From: Tetrastigma voinierianum
Lineage: Eukaryota; Streptophyta; Magnoliopsida; Vitales; Vitaceae
NCBI GenBank assembly: GCA_016808115.1
Contig: JAEQBH010004561.1
Location: forward strand, 372,001 to 436,000
DNA: 64,000 nt
Reading direction: 5' to 3'
Positions 22,506-34,900 of this stretch are shown one piece after another. The number at the start of each line of letters is the position of its first letter. Within the stretch, counting starts at the first letter, position 1. The notes under the pieces are model-generated. The model saw nothing but the letters and a program-made list of their open reading frames with translations. It was not told the origin of the DNA and did not search any database. The position numbers were made by a program, and so were the translations under genes.

Positions 22506-24221
22506 ATTTTGGATAGATATGATAATTATAGACCGTCGCGGAGCCATCATAGGCTCAAGGGGGTCATATGCTCCCCTCAAATCTTTTATATATGGTCTCC
22601 CCTTTCCATCTATGGTGTGTCATTGAAATTATCCATGTAAATTTTTTTATCCAACATTAAGGCTCCTTTTGAAACCCCGAAAAGTATTAGGAAAAGAAAA
22701 AAAATATTAAGAAAAATGATTTTCTTATGTTTGATTTTATTGTCAAAAATATAAAAGAAAATCAAATAAAATCAATATTCCTTAAAATTTTATATATTTT
22801 TATATTTTTAGTCCTTATGTAATAAAGAAAACAAATAAAACAAGTTTGAATAAATATATATAATTAATTTATTTAGTTTAAACATATTTTTATTTTCTCA
22901 TTTCTTTTCATTCCTCTTTTCTTCTTTATTTTCTTTCCTTAGTACATTATGGATTACAAGCAAATCCTAACGGTCCACTAAAAGTTTTCCCAAAAACAGC
23001 CAAGGTATAAGTTATTATACTAAAAGCTCTAACCACCAATCACTTTTCATATTTTCTAAAGTGTTTTGATATCCTAAGAGTAAAAAAACCTAATCTAAAA
23101 GGTATGAGATATCCAACAAAAAGAAAAACTTAACTTACTATTTGGATTTGTCTATTTAAATATTATTAAAATATTACATAAATAAATTTTAAATCTATAT
23201 TTTATTCAATTTTTTTAAATTTATTATTGATAATAATTGTTCATATTTAAATTTAACTTTTCCTATTTAATAACAAAATTTGTTGTTATGTTTCAGACAA
23301 CATTATATTCTTAGTTAATATAATTCTTTAAATATGTTATGATAAATACAGATTAATGAATATATTGAAATATGTTTTCTATTAAATTTTGTATTTACTA
23401 TATTTTATATTTTTATACTACTAAAATATGCCACCTAAACAAAAATTCTATCCCCGCAACTGTTTATACAGGGGGCTATTTAAAGGAAATTTGTAATATA
23501 AATTCGACTTTGTGGAATATTATTGTAATGTATCTCTTCTGTTTTTTGAAAGGGAATATATCTCTATAAATATATTTTTACTACAAGTTCATTGTTATCA
23601 AATTTTGGAAAGACTTGTAATGAAATTTTTAGAAAGTTTATTTCAAGAGGCTTTTTAGTATGTCCCTTTTTATATATATATATATTTACTTTGCACTATC
23701 CCCACTACGATTGCAACCTTAAGACCCATTTCCTCTTATTAACACATGTAGGTTGTCTTTGATTCTTGAAAAAGTACATAAAAAAAAATGTTAAAAAAAA
23801 TTATTTTTATCTTGGTGTGAAAATCTCCAAAATATCAACACAAATAAAATCACTTAAAATTCATATATTTAATTTTTTTAATTTGTATACCGATTAGTTA
23901 AAATAAATAAATAACTTGGAAGTATAAAATAAAAATCCTATATCAAATTTAATTTTTAATTTATTTTTCTTTTCTATTTTACTTCATTACATTTTTTCCA
24001 AATTTTCTGGGTAAATAAAACATAACCTCAACTTTTTTAATACAAATTCAATCTTTTTGATATATACAATGTATATTTTTAAGATACTTTTAAGCTTATA
24101 TTCAATTTTGTTTGGTATAAAATTATTAAAAAAAAAATATTAGTAATTATATAAAAATATTTTTGATAGATTTGAAAATATTATTCCACTACCCTCTATT
24201 TTAAGTTTTTTTTTTTTTTTT

Positions 24222-24828
24222 TGCTAAAACCGCATGCATTATCCCCGGGACGTGTTTGCACACTGGGGTGCAGCTCGTAACACAAGCCCAAATGTTAGGC
24301 TCAAGAGGATTAGGATAGCTCCAAATAAACCGCTCGTCCCGATGATACCCCCAACACACCGCAGCCCAACTCACTCCTTCAAAAGGTCGCTAATACAAAT
24401 GTACCCCAAAGAGCCCGTGACAGCGAAAGTGCCCTATTTTTCCTAATTAAACATCCGCCAATTAGGGAAGTAGGATAATTCCTAACAAATACTTAATTAT
24501 CCCTATCAATCGGTCACGATAAGGGAAAGGGATCCTCACCCATTTGGGAGAGAAACTGTACCATCGTCCAACAAGGAAAGTTACCATGATCACTCACTAT
24601 AAATACCAGGTCACCCCATCGGTGAAAGGTATGCACAAAACTTCATTCCTTAAGCAGTTGATCTTCTCTTCCATTGGAAAGACTGACTTAGGCATCGGAG
24701 AGGCAACGGGCGATCCTCGCCAATCCTTTTTTGTTTCTTATTTTTGCAGAGGAGCCCGACATCCAAAGTTAGGGGACCGGCCCAGCGATTCCAGCAAGCT
24801 CCAGCCTAGTTTCGGTTGAAAAGAATCA
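24222..24828 (+). repeat. 5' LTR of the Tat element
   Basis: About 0.6 kb ending GAATCA just before the primer-binding site. It contains a TATA box in CACTATAAATACCAGG (about 24595-24610) followed by GACTTAGGCATCGGAG (about 24686-24701), wording I recognise as conserved in Tat LTRs. The left limit, after the poly-T at 24222, is approximate because no partner LTR lies in the window. Confidence 0.65.
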
Positions 24829-24830
24829 CG

Positions 24831-24847
24831 CTTGTGTCAGATAGGAA
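24831..24847 (+). other. Tat primer-binding site (decayed tRNA-Arg type)
   Basis: CTTGTGTCAGATAGGAAC, followed by GACAG, resembles the Tat PBS (TTGGTGCCGTCTGTGGGAAC) with internal losses and CpG decay. Its position between the LTR end and the gag start supports it. Confidence 0.6.
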
Positions 24848-24887
24848 CGACAGCCTTTCTTTACAAATAAAGCCGATCTCTCGACTG

Positions 24888-25000
24888 ATGGTATCAACTC
24901 GAACACAAGGTGAGCCATGCCAATCCCCAAGGATGCAAGATCAAGAAGGCAACGATAATAATTCTCCGGGCAGACACACTAGAAGCCCTACGGGCCACAC
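24888..25000 (+). pseudogene. gag: Tat Gag, N-terminal piece
   Basis: The ATG at 24888 opens MVSTRTQGEP, a usual Tat Gag start, with a hydrophilic Q/N/R-rich stretch. The frame is cut by the Tekay LTR at 25001. The next piece of the same protein begins at 34901 beyond that insertion. Confidence 0.7.
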
Positions 25001-26965
25001 CATGACGCCTAAAACCCGGGGTCCCTTGACTATCCGCCAACCCGCTAATGCAAGTGGATGTTCGTTACTGACGCCACTTTAAAATCGCAGCTCTTTCAGA
25101 CGGAGCCCCACCAATTACAAAACCTGCATATCTTGTCCCAACAATCCAATATATGCAATATATATATCCAATATATTCGATCACATGAGTAATACGGCCA
25201 CTTGGGCCCATAACCAATACCCAATAAGCATACCAACTATGATCCAACTATATATCCCATAGTTACAAGAGTTACAATATTTTCACTCTTAAACACTACA
25301 TATATTAAATGAAAAGCATTCTAATACATGTATACAACGTGACACCAAAGCCACATCCCGACTTTCTTCACAATAAATCTCTAGGACGAACCGTCTCCTC
25401 GCACGCTCCCTGTACCTGTAAAAAGGGGGATCCCACGACGGCGAAAGCAGCCTCGGGTGAGGGAGGAATCGCCCATGGCTACTCACCACCCAAGCCAGAA
25501 ATGCACAAGAATGTTCCAGCAAACACCCATTCAAGCAAATGCACGATTCTACTTGAATGTCAACATGACCAACTCAGATCCCGAGTCCTCACCGACTCTC
25601 TCACACTCGCCTAAGCCTCGTATGAGAATATTACGATACGACAACCTTCCGATGTGACATATCAATCGCCGCCTCCGACGATTGATATATTAATTGTTTG
25701 TGGACTACCCTCCGATGAATATCAATTGGGCCGCTCCGACGATTGATATTTATTTTTATTGTGGACTACCCTCCGAACCGTTTTCTCTAGACTCATCTCA
25801 TGCACTAACTCCTATAATCCTAGGATGTACCAGTCAAGATACGGAATGCATGTGTGCGCTCCAAATACGTAGCCTAATCACATGCAAATATATAAACATG
25901 AATATACTCGCATAAAAATTAAATCACACAAATATGTAATTATCATTTAAACACCAAAATTAGCTCTCTCGCTAATGCTCAAACACAAGCTGATTCAATC
26001 AACCACTGGCCCAAACATATATTTTCACAAAATATATTTTGAGAACACTATTCCGGAATAGTGAAACCTCGCTACTATTCCCGAAAAATTCAAAACATCT
26101 GTCACCAGTGAACCCGATTTCGGCCATTTTCGGCCCTCTATACATACCAAAGCACCACCAATATATAAATAAACACATAATCACTCCAAACAAACATCAG
26201 TAAATGCATTAAACCCACCTCTCCAAAGCTCGAAAAATTTAACACCCGTCCCATGTTCAGGACCGATCCAACGGCCCTCACGCCCCATTCAACCGAAACA
26301 CAAGAAACATTTAAATGGGGGTAAACCCGCTAGGAGAAAATCCTACCGGAGTTTGTCAAAACTCACAAAACCGATCCACGCTACCGCCTCCGCGTGAGAT
26401 CGCTTTTCCTTCGCCCAAGTCCGCCAACGGTCGGATCGTGTGCAAACCTAGAGAGAAGTGCTCTCTCTCTCTAAAACTCTCTCAAACGAAGGTCACTGCA
26501 TCTCCCCAACTGGTTCTCCACGTTTTTTGCCTTGGTTCATTTAAGAAGACAAGTCACTATTTGCTAATTTGGCTTTTAGTGACTTAAAATCAAATTTATA
26601 ACGCCATTACGCCTCTTTACTGTATTTGATATCTCTACTACGCCGATCATCCATTTTCATTATTTCTCTACCATACCAATTTATGCATATGAGTACATGC
26701 TATCTGTGCCTTTCGTCGCATCGAAAATTGGTTTACGGCACCAATCCACGTATGCTCAAACGCAGAAAGCCGACCCGACCGCTCCCTGAAATTATGAAAT
26801 TTTACGTGCCAACTAGATTTCGCGAGACGATTCCAACAGTACGATCCGTTTCACCATCCGAGATCTAGAGAATTATTTATGGATTTTTAACCGAAATTAC
26901 AATTTTGTAATCAAAATTACAATTTTGTCCCTTTTTCCATAAATTGGAATTTCTCGGGTCTTACA
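25001..26965 (-). repeat. 3' LTR of the Tekay element
   Basis: It pairs with 32996-34900. Shared blocks include TTACAAAACCTGCATATCTT and CGGGTCTTACA, which is the TGTAAGACCCG start of the LTR on the element strand. The two LTRs show long identical runs separated by short dissimilar clusters with indels. Confidence 0.92.
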
Positions 26966-26980
26966 TTCTCCCCTCCTTAA
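26966..26980 (-). other. Polypurine tract of the Tekay element
   Basis: On the element strand TTAAGGAGGGGAGAA runs directly into the LTR start TGTAAGACCC. This is the primer for plus-strand DNA synthesis and fixes element orientation and the LTR edge. Confidence 0.9.
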
Positions 26981-27073
26981 AAGGAACTTCGTCCCGAAAT
27001 TCAAGACAATTATAAACACTCACATGCATATGCAACGTGTACTGTACCATACATGTAAACAGTTATTTAAATC

Positions 27074-28559
27074 TTAAACAACTAGACTACGTACCTTCAT
27101 CCCTAAACAAAAAGGGGTAGGTTGCCCGCATCGTGTCCTCGTGCTCCCACGTGTACTCCTCCACTCCATAGTGTCTCCATAGTACTTCACAGACTGGTAC
27201 CACGGCTCAAGGTCGCAAAACCCCACACGCCTATCAACAATGCACACCGGTTCCTCCGGTTCCATCCGCAACTCAATCCGCTCCCCAATCCACCATGAGC
27301 CGGATCTCGGGAGATATTTTCGAGCATGGAGACGGAAACACCTCGTGACACCCGACATGCCGGGTAACGCTAACCCACGCAACAAGGCCTACCCTCTCGA
27401 AAGATCTCGGAAGGTCCAATAAACTCCTACGATAGCTTCCCACGCTTGCCGAACCTGACCACTCCTCTCTTAGGCATCACCTTCAAGAAGACGTGATCTC
27501 CAACCTCGAACTCTAAGGGTCGACGCCAAGACATCCGCATAGTTTCTTCACGCTTCCAGCCGTGAGAAGACGCTGTCGTATTAAGCTCACCTTCTCGGAG
27601 GTGTCTCTAATCAGATCAGAACCAGTGATGGAGTTCTCTCCCACCTCGGTCCAACATAGCGCGATCCGCATGGGCTCCCACACAAAGGCCTCATACGGTG
27701 CCATCTCGTATACTCGCCCGACAACCGCACAGGCAAATTCCACTAAAGGCAAATGCTCCTCCAACATCTTACGATCCGTGACGCATGCCGTAGTACGTCC
27801 CTCCAATACCAGATAGTCCTCCTCGGGACCGGCCCATCCGTCTCGAGGGCGGGAATGTTGTACTCATAGTCACTGTAGCCCATAGCCTTTGGAAACTCTT
27901 CCAAAAGTGCACCAGAACTCCTGGTCCCTATCCGACACTATGGATACCGGTAATTTTACGAATCTACCTCATCTCACGAATGTACAACCGGCAGAATCTT
28001 TCTAAGGCGAAGGTCATCCGCACGGCTAGAAAATGTGCCGACTTCTGAGTTGGTCCACTATCACCCATACCGCTGGGCCATGCTTCGGCCTCGCGGGCGC
28101 TGGGTCACAAAGTCCATCGTGACATGCTCCCACTTCCACTCACCCACTTCCAACGGCCGGCAGCCCGCCGGGCTTCTAGTGCTCGCCTCTTAACCCGCCG
28201 ACAAGTGAGACATCGTCGAACAAAGTCCCCTACGTATCTCTTCATCCCACTCCACAAGATCGCGACGAAGATCCCGCACATCTTCGCACCACCTCGATGT
28301 ACGGAAAATCGGAGCGCGGAAACCCCGAGAATCTCTCTCTCTCAACCCACAACCGGGGACCACTTCCGCCCCTTGTATCAAGACTACCATCCGCGTGAAC
28401 GGTCCGGTACTCTCGCCAATTCGTGCATTGTGATCAGACTCTGTCCCCCGGGAGTGGACACCATCTTCGCGGCCTACGACTGGACTCCAATCACTCTACT
28501 CAATGTGAGACGGTGTAGCCATTAAACTCCCTTAAGGTACCTCGAGTCCGCCAGATCGT
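27074..28559 (-). pseudogene. pol: Tekay integrase with chromodomain-like C-terminus (broken)
   Basis: The minus strand gives, across frames, KSAHFLAVRMTFALERF and CRLYIRE (about 28060-27990), then a VSDRD-like segment, FWKSFQRL and MSTTFPP (about 27900-27850). EEHLPLVEFAC, MAPYEA, CWTEVGENSI and EKVSLIRQRLL follow (27760-27570). These are the catalytic core and post-core blocks of chromovirus integrase. At 27385-27074 come LARKYLP-like, EPEEPVCIVDRR and DTM blocks of the GPY region and chromodomain, ending in a stop near 27074. Chromodomain integrases direct insertion to heterochromatin carrying methylated H3K9. Several frameshifts make it inactive. Confidence 0.88.
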
Positions 28560-30400
28560 GAGTCTAAACTGCCCCACAGCTTTGAGCATCCTTCACTCCC
28601 GAGAAGCCATATTGTTTTTTAAATCTGACTTCCGACTCGAGTGCATCGCCACTCACATTTGGCCTTTACCCGGATGGTAATGCAGCAGTCATAATCCTCC
28701 AAGAACTCCATCCATCTCGCGTCGTCATGTCGAGGTCTGGGCCGCGTGAAAATATACTTCAGACTTTTATGGTCCGGTACACCTCAAACCCTCACCGTAT
28801 AAGCATGGCGCCTGTGATCTTCAAGGCTAAGACTACGGCCGCCAACTCCATGTCACGCTAGGTAATTCCCGCCGTGATTCTTCAACCACGAGAACCATAA
28901 GCTACTACCCTCTCGATCGCATCAAAACACATCCCAATCCGCCCTCGAGGCATCACAATACACTATGTACCCCTGTCCCCGGTCCGGAACTATCAAGATG
29001 GAGCCAAGGTCTCCTTCAACTCCCCGAATGCCTCGCACGGTCATCCTAATCAAACTCAATTCTCCTTCCGGTCAACCCCGAATATAAGTCAATAACTGAG
29101 AAATCCTCACGAATCTCCCGTAGTACCGTACCAATCCCAAGAAACCACGTATCTCAAAGACCGACTTCGCCTCTCCCCAACTCATCACCGCCTAGACCTT
29201 CTCTCGGGTCGATTGACACTGATGCACTACTACGTGTCCCGGGTCTCACCCGCAGTTTCCGAACTCGCGACTTATCGAACTCGCGCATACCGATGGTCTC
29301 AACAACTCCAGAAACGATCCTCAAGTGATACTCATGCTCCCACTCTGACTGGGAGTAGATCAAAATGTCATCTACAAAGACTACGACAAACTGATCTAAA
29401 TAGGGTTGGAATATCCTATGCATGAGGTCCATGAATGCAGCCGGCGACTGTCAATCCGGCGGCATCACCGTGAACTCATACGCCCATAACGTCCTAAACT
29501 GCCTTAGGAATATCCCAGATCCCTAAACTTCACTGATGGTAACCAAAGGCGTAAGGTCTATCTTGAGACTCGCCCTTCCTTAACTCCGATCAAATAAAAT
29601 CAGCCAATCCCCAGAATGGCACCGATTCTCGATCGTGAACCCCGTCTTAACTCGGTTTAATCAATGCACAAATAAGGGTCTTGTCCTCGCAATAGAACCG
29701 AGCGCCCTGATGGTGAAGTGCCTTGCCTATCAAACCCTCTTTGTCCACAGCTCAGAATCGACTTTGAGTTCCCAGAATCTCAATCCAGTGCCATTCTATG
29801 AGTCATAGAGATAATAAGTACTGTGGTGTAACTCGATACCAAAGTCTACCACCCTCTATGTGGAGGTAGTCCGTAACTCATCCTCGAAAACATCCATACT
29901 CGCACACCACCGGAGGTAGATCTAAGTCCGTCTCTCCTTCGCCCCTCCAAGGTAAGGCTCACTACCCAACTCCGCTTAACCGCCCCCGAAGCACTGGACT
30001 CATACCGTCTGGGAAATGTCATGCTTGCCTCCCCGGAACACCACTGAAAATCGTCCCGGCGTAGGCGGTAACTCTCCCGCGCCAATCGATAACGACCGGT
30101 GCCAAGCCGCCCAACGATCCCGTGATGACATCGAACTCGACATGTTCATGATCCTCAGTCCACCGTGGGAGTAGAGTCCCCGAGATCTCCACCAAGAACT
30201 CGACATATCATGTCTATTCTCACCCTAATCCCTAGGAGAACTCACATATAATGTGTCTTCTAAGGTCTCAACCTCTAAGCCCGGGCCGATCACCATCGAT
30301 GCAAAGAATGAATGAATGCTACACCGTAATCAATAACACTCTAGCCCATAGCGATACCAAAAACGTACTCTCGTGATAGGCCGGGCCGATCATTGACTCA
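28560..30400 (-). pseudogene. pol: Tekay protease, reverse transcriptase and RNase H (broken)
   Basis: Minus strand. Protease remnants lie at about 30200-30000, around IDWRGRELPP and FRGGKHDI, downstream of the gag knuckle. RT has the catalytic block LDQFVVVFVDDILIYSQSE (about 29400-29330), preceded by MDLMHRIFQP. RNase H ends with a WMEFLEDYDC block (about 28720-28640), followed by a decayed ANVVADALSRKS-type end. The reading frame changes every 100-200 bases, so no intact domain survives. The order gag-PR-RT-RH-INT is that of Ty3/gypsy. Confidence 0.82.
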
Positions 30401-30559
30401 GCCAGGTATGACAACAGACACGCCCGAACCCCGAGGTCCCCGCCCGCGGGGCCCCTGCCCCGCCCACTGCCCGCCGGCCCGCCCATGAAATGTGGGGTGC
30501 CCGGTAGCTCCTGAAACGCGGACCGCCTTCCGCCTCATCAGGCCGTGGAGGAACGATAT

Positions 30560-31524
30560 CTCCGGTCCGCTACTAATCGACGGTGATGTCCTTAAACCTG
30601 GGATCCTCATACTCGGGGCAATCCCGCTTCATGTGTCCAAAGGTCGGCAATGGTAGCACACCATCCGCCCCGCCCGACCGGCAACTCTCATCCGTCCCGC
30701 CCGACCGGAATCCTCATATGTCCCGCCCGACCGCAATCCTCACCGCCCTCGCCCATACTGGATCGAGATTCGAACTAGAGGCTCCTCTCGCCTTTTCCTC
30801 GAATCGAGGAAGATCGACGCCCTTCCTTTGCCACACACACTGTGATCCCGAGGTTCCAGCATCCTCATATCTCTCTCTACGGTCAGTCGCCCTAACCATA
30901 GAATCCATATCCCGTGAGACTAGAGTCTACACTTCCCGCACGAATGGACAACCTCGGCCCATTCTCAAACTCCTAACCTTGGCCATGTCTGTGGCCAAGT
31001 AGTCATCTGCAAATCTCGCTAACTCCGTGAATCGAGCCACATAGTCCATCATCACATATCGCTCCCTCGTCAAATTTCTAGGAACTCCCCGAAGCTTTGC
31101 ATGTCTCGCAGTCTCTGGAAAATACTTGCCCATGAACAGCTCCTGAAACTCTGCCCATGTCATAGCCTCTAGGTCTCTAGAAGTCCTAACCCATCTCCAC
31201 CATACTCGGGCCTCGCCCTCTAGCTGGAATGCAGCTAACCTGACCTTGGTAGCACCTAGTGGATCTCCAGCCCCAATACGCTCTCAATCCGCATAAACCA
31301 ATGGTCCGCCACCACCCGGTCTCCTCCCAAAGGAATGCCTGAGGCGCCTAAATCTCCTCGAGGTTACTAGGACCTCCCGACCATCCGCCACACAAGAGCC
31401 CGCAATAGCAAATTACGTAACACCCACGTACCTCAACAAAGGCTCACGCCAACATCGGCGATCGATCGTATGCTCCAGCTCGACCGGCTCCATCGTGACG
31501 TCCTGCCCCGCCTCTACTAGCCAT
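30560..31524 (-). pseudogene. gag: Tekay Gag (broken)
   Basis: Minus strand. The ATG at 31524 opens MASRGGAGRHD, the expected chromovirus start. The core at 31163-30927 reads MTWAEFQELFMGKYFP, then DYVARFTELARFADDYLATD and MAKVR, diagnostic Retrotrans_gag wording for Tekay/Del. The zinc knuckle near 30660-30600 reads CYHCR and then, in a neighbouring frame, FGHMKRDCPEYED, so a one-base frameshift lies inside it. A GC-rich Pro/Arg-coding stretch at 30420-30520 separates it from protease. Confidence 0.88.
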
Positions 31525-31778
31525 CTACACAATCAACATGTCAGTCAGTAAACAATACAGTATCTCCAAGGCATAAGCACCGCCCCGAGACACTAATCAA
31601 ACACAATTACCAGCAGATATATCAAGTTCTACATTTATGAAGCAATGTAGGACAATTCTATCCAATAATTGAATCATTTTGATCCACAAAATTTTATTTT
31701 TGAAATTTGCATTTTTTCGAAATTTTTATCAAATTTTATTTGATTTGCTTATTTTTAATTAATTTAATAAATAAATAA

Positions 31779-31783
31779 ATATA

Positions 31784-31876
<93 letters not shown>
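31779..31876. repeat. (TA)n followed by poly-T, left block
   Basis: About 80 bp of TA dinucleotides with one GT interruption, then 17 T. It lies in the leader of the Tekay element. Long IYIYIY translations here are artefacts of the repeat. Confidence 0.95.
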
Positions 31877-31960
31877 CTGAAAATTTATTTTACAATGAAC
31901 AAGCTCATTTAGTGACTCAGAAAATATCGAGTCAAACAAAGGTCAAATAAAGCAGGCACT

Positions 31961-32280
31961 AAGTGCACAAATTTATCGCCCAACAGACGCTTCGTGGGCG
32001 CCGCGTTTCAGCCGCCAAATTTCGCCGTTCAAGGCCACGCGCTTCGCTACCGTCGCGCGCTCGCTGGCCGCCGCTGCTGCCCGCGGCTCGTCGCGCGCTT
32101 CGCTTGCTCGGCCGCGCCGCCACAGAAGCAGGTTTCGCGCTGAAGCTCGCCAATACCCGCTTACGGCGCGGCGCGGCGCCGCTGCTTCGCGCGGCGCTTC
32201 GCCGCCAAATACCAAATACTGCAGCACCCGCTTGCCCGCGCCCAAATTCTCAAATCTTAAGCTCAATCGCGTGAGTCTAT
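31961..32280. other. GC-rich island between two (TA)n blocks in the Tekay leader
   Basis: About 300 bp rich in CGCGC and GCCGC runs (for example GGCGCGGCGCGGCGCCGCTG at about 32166-32185), flanked on both sides by AT-only microsatellites. It is open in two frames on both strands because of composition, but I recognise no protein. It sits between the gag start (31524) and the primer-binding site, where a Tekay leader is usually short, so it may be an extra insertion or a captured host CpG island. Confidence 0.6.
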
Positions 32281-32311
32281 TCAAAGTTCTATACCAAAAA
32301 TTTTTTTTCTT

Positions 32312-32313
<2 letters not shown>

Positions 32314-32348
<35 letters not shown>

Positions 32349-32357
32349 TATATATAT

Positions 32358-32430
<73 letters not shown>
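32314..32430. repeat. (AT)n followed by poly-T, right block
   Basis: About 100 bp of AT dinucleotides with two short interruptions (AGTATA, TGGTAT), then about 14 T. A further poly-T of about 22 lies at 32486-32507. Confidence 0.95.
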
Positions 32431-32980
32431 CTAGACATTTTATCCAAAATCCTCTCAACCTCCTCGTTCACATTTATCAAATAAATTTTTTTTTTTTTTT
32501 TTTTTTAAATTTATTTCATTATCCAATAAACCAATAAATTCCTAAAATTTATTTCTTATTTTCATCCAAATTTTTACACTTCGTAAAACTCCTAAAATTT
32601 TCCACACTTCATCCTATGCTATCAACCAAGCATATTTTCACACAATTCACCAATTCACATGATCTCACTTCATTTCAACAATTCACATACAATTTTATCA
32701 AACCACTCAAAACAACCCAAACACACGCATACAACCATTCATCAATCCACATGATCACACACAAAACACACATGCCGTGTCCTAGTTTTGTTCCGTGCCT
32801 TCCTAGGTAATCCCATACCTAAACTCAACATCGAACCACACCTAGTGGTGATGCTCTTCCTCAACTATGGCCTAAGCACAAATTCTCAATCTATAGGTTT
32901 CCATATACCTATACTCCACATCAACCACCTAGTGGTGATGGATACCCAAACCCGAGCTCCCTAGGTATTCGTATACATAG

Positions 32981-32992
32981 GCTCTGATACCA
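32981..32992 (-). other. Primer-binding site of the Tekay element
   Basis: The plus strand reads GCTCTGATACCA; the element strand reads TGGTATCAGAGC, the perfect tRNA-iMet type, three bases from the LTR end at 32996. Confidence 0.93.
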
Positions 32993-32995
32993 AGC

Positions 32996-34900
32996 TGTGA
33001 CGCCCCAAACCCAGGGGTCCCTGACTGGCCTCGTCAACCTCGCTGAATGCAAGTGGATGTCGGGTTACCCGACGCCACTTCAGAAAATCGGGCAGAGTCT
33101 CTTTGTACGGGGAGCTCTACCCAATTACAAAACCTGCATATCTTGTCCCAACAATCCAATATATGCAATATATATATCCAATATATTTGATCACATGAGT
33201 AATACGCTACTTCAAATTAAACTAATACCCAATAAGCATACCAACTATGATCCAACTATATATCCCATAGTTACAAGAGTTACAATATTTTCACTTAAAC
33301 ACTACATATTAAATGAAAAGCATTCTAATACATGTATACAACGTGACACCAAAGCCACATCCCGGCTTTCTTCACAATAAATCTCTAGGACGAACCGTCT
33401 CCTCGCACGCTCCTTGTACCTGTAAAAAGGGATCCCACGACGGGGTGAGCTAAAGCTCAGTAGGAGAATCGCTCTGCTCGGGCTTACTCACCACCCAAGG
33501 CAAAACAAGAATGTTCCAAAGTAAACACCCATATATCCAAGCAAACGCATGGGATCTACTTGACGTCTACATGACCAACTCAGATCCCGAGTCCTCACCG
33601 ACCCTCTCACACTCGCCTAAGCCTCGTATGAGAATATTAGTTTTATTAGTGGACAACCCTCCGATGTATATATATCAACTGGGCCGCTCCGACGATTGAT
33701 ATTTATTTTTATCAGGGACACCAACCGCTTTCTGTGACTATCTCATGCACTAACTCCTATAATCCTGTGATGTACCAAGCAGATGGAATGCATAAAAGGC
33801 CCAATGCCAAATAACTTCATGCAAATATATAAACATGAATATACTCGAATAAAAATTAAATCACACAAATATGTTATGTAATTATCATTTTAAACACCAA
33901 AAATTAGCTCTCTTAGGCTAATGTTCAAACACAAGCGATTCAATTTAAATCACTCGTCCAAACATATATTTTCACAAAAATATATTTTGAGAACACTATT
34001 CCGGGAATAGTGAAACCCTCGTTTACTATTCCCGAAAAATCACAAAACATCGGTTCACTTAGTGAACCCGGATTTCTCAGCCATTTTCGGCCATATACAT
34101 ACCAAAGCACCAATTAATATATAAATCAACACATAACCAACCCAAACAGCCCCTACGTGGGACGTACGTAATGGCCCTCCAAAGTTTCTCAGTACCTTGG
34201 CCCTGTTTGGGACCGATCCAACGGCCCCTACTTCTGCCCCATTCAACCGAAAAACATTAAAAGATTTAAATGGGGGTAAACTCGTTAGGAGAAAATCCTA
34301 CCTTCGGAGTTTGTCAAAAACTACAAACCGAGTCCACAGGCACTTCGGCTCCGCGTAGATCGTTTTCCCTTCTCGCCCCGAAGTCCGCCAACGGTCGGAT
34401 TGTGTGCAAACCTAGAGAGAAGTGCTCTCTCTCTCTAGCTTCAAACGAAGGTCAATGCATCTCCCCAACTGGTTCCACGTTTTTTTGCCTTGGTTCATTT
34501 AAGAAGACAAGTCACATTGCTAATTTGGCTTTAGTGACTTAAAATCAAATTTATAATGTTCATTATGTCCCTTACCGTGATTTGATATTCGCACCACGGT
34601 CAGTCCATCATTATTTCTTACTCAGCTCACTTATGGTACATGAGTACATGCTATCTCAGGCCTTCGTCGATCAAAATCTGACAAAGACCCAACCACATGC
34701 CTCGAAAACTGTCGACTTAAAAGGCCTGAAAATTACAATTTTACGCCAACTAGATTTCATGAGACGATTCCAGATCCAGAAGATTCTGCGATCCGAGATC
34801 TAGAAAATTAATTACAAATTTTTAACCGAAATTACAATTTTGTAATCAAAATTACAATTTTGCCCCTTTTTCCAGAAATTGGAATTTCTCGGGTCTTACA
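32996..34900 (-). repeat. 5' LTR of the Tekay element
   Basis: Plus coordinates TGTGACGCCCCAAACCCAGG to CTCGGGTCTTACA, so on the element strand TGTAAGACCC to GGGGCGTCACA. It is about 1.9 kb and related to the outer solo LTR at 14490-19758. It contains the paired block GACAACCCTCCGATG and GGGCCGCTCCGACGATTG near 33650-33700. Confidence 0.92.

Larger units (their letters stand above)
21304..24221. other. Long AT-rich intergenic stretch without genes
   Basis: Nothing coding. It contains an (AAAAC)n run (21502-21529), the SINE-like segment below, and poly-A and poly-T runs. Two segments of similar composition (about 22664-22960 and 23755-24020) both carry AAAATATTAAG-like and TTTTCTTTTCTATTTT-like blocks and may be decayed MITEs of one type. 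A long poly-T (24206-24222) abuts the Tat LTR. Confidence 0.5.
25001..34900 (-). mobile_element. Complete-length Ty3/gypsy Tekay (Del) element inserted in Tat gag
   Basis: Two LTRs (25001-26965 and 32996-34900) in the same orientation bound a 6-kb interior. Reading on the minus strand, the PBS (32992-32981) is followed by a long leader, gag, protease, RT, RNase H, integrase with a chromodomain-like tail and a polypurine tract (26980-26966). Flanks are CACAC on the left and AATAC on the right, only 3 of 5 matching, so the target duplication is poor. The left LTR edge reads CATGACGCC where TGTGACGCC is expected. Coding frames are heavily interrupted. It lies inside the Tat gag gene and so is younger than the Tat insertion. 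Confidence 0.92.

Noticed and set aside
29213..30908. Plus-strand ORFs between 27.2 and 31.0 kb
   Set aside because: Shadows of the minus-strand Tekay polyprotein, whose RT, gag and integrase motifs are recognisable.
31736..32537. ORFs with long Ile-Tyr runs and Arg/Ala-rich ORFs on both strands
   Set aside because: They are translations of (TA)n and of a GC-rich stretch lacking stops; no domain is recognisable.
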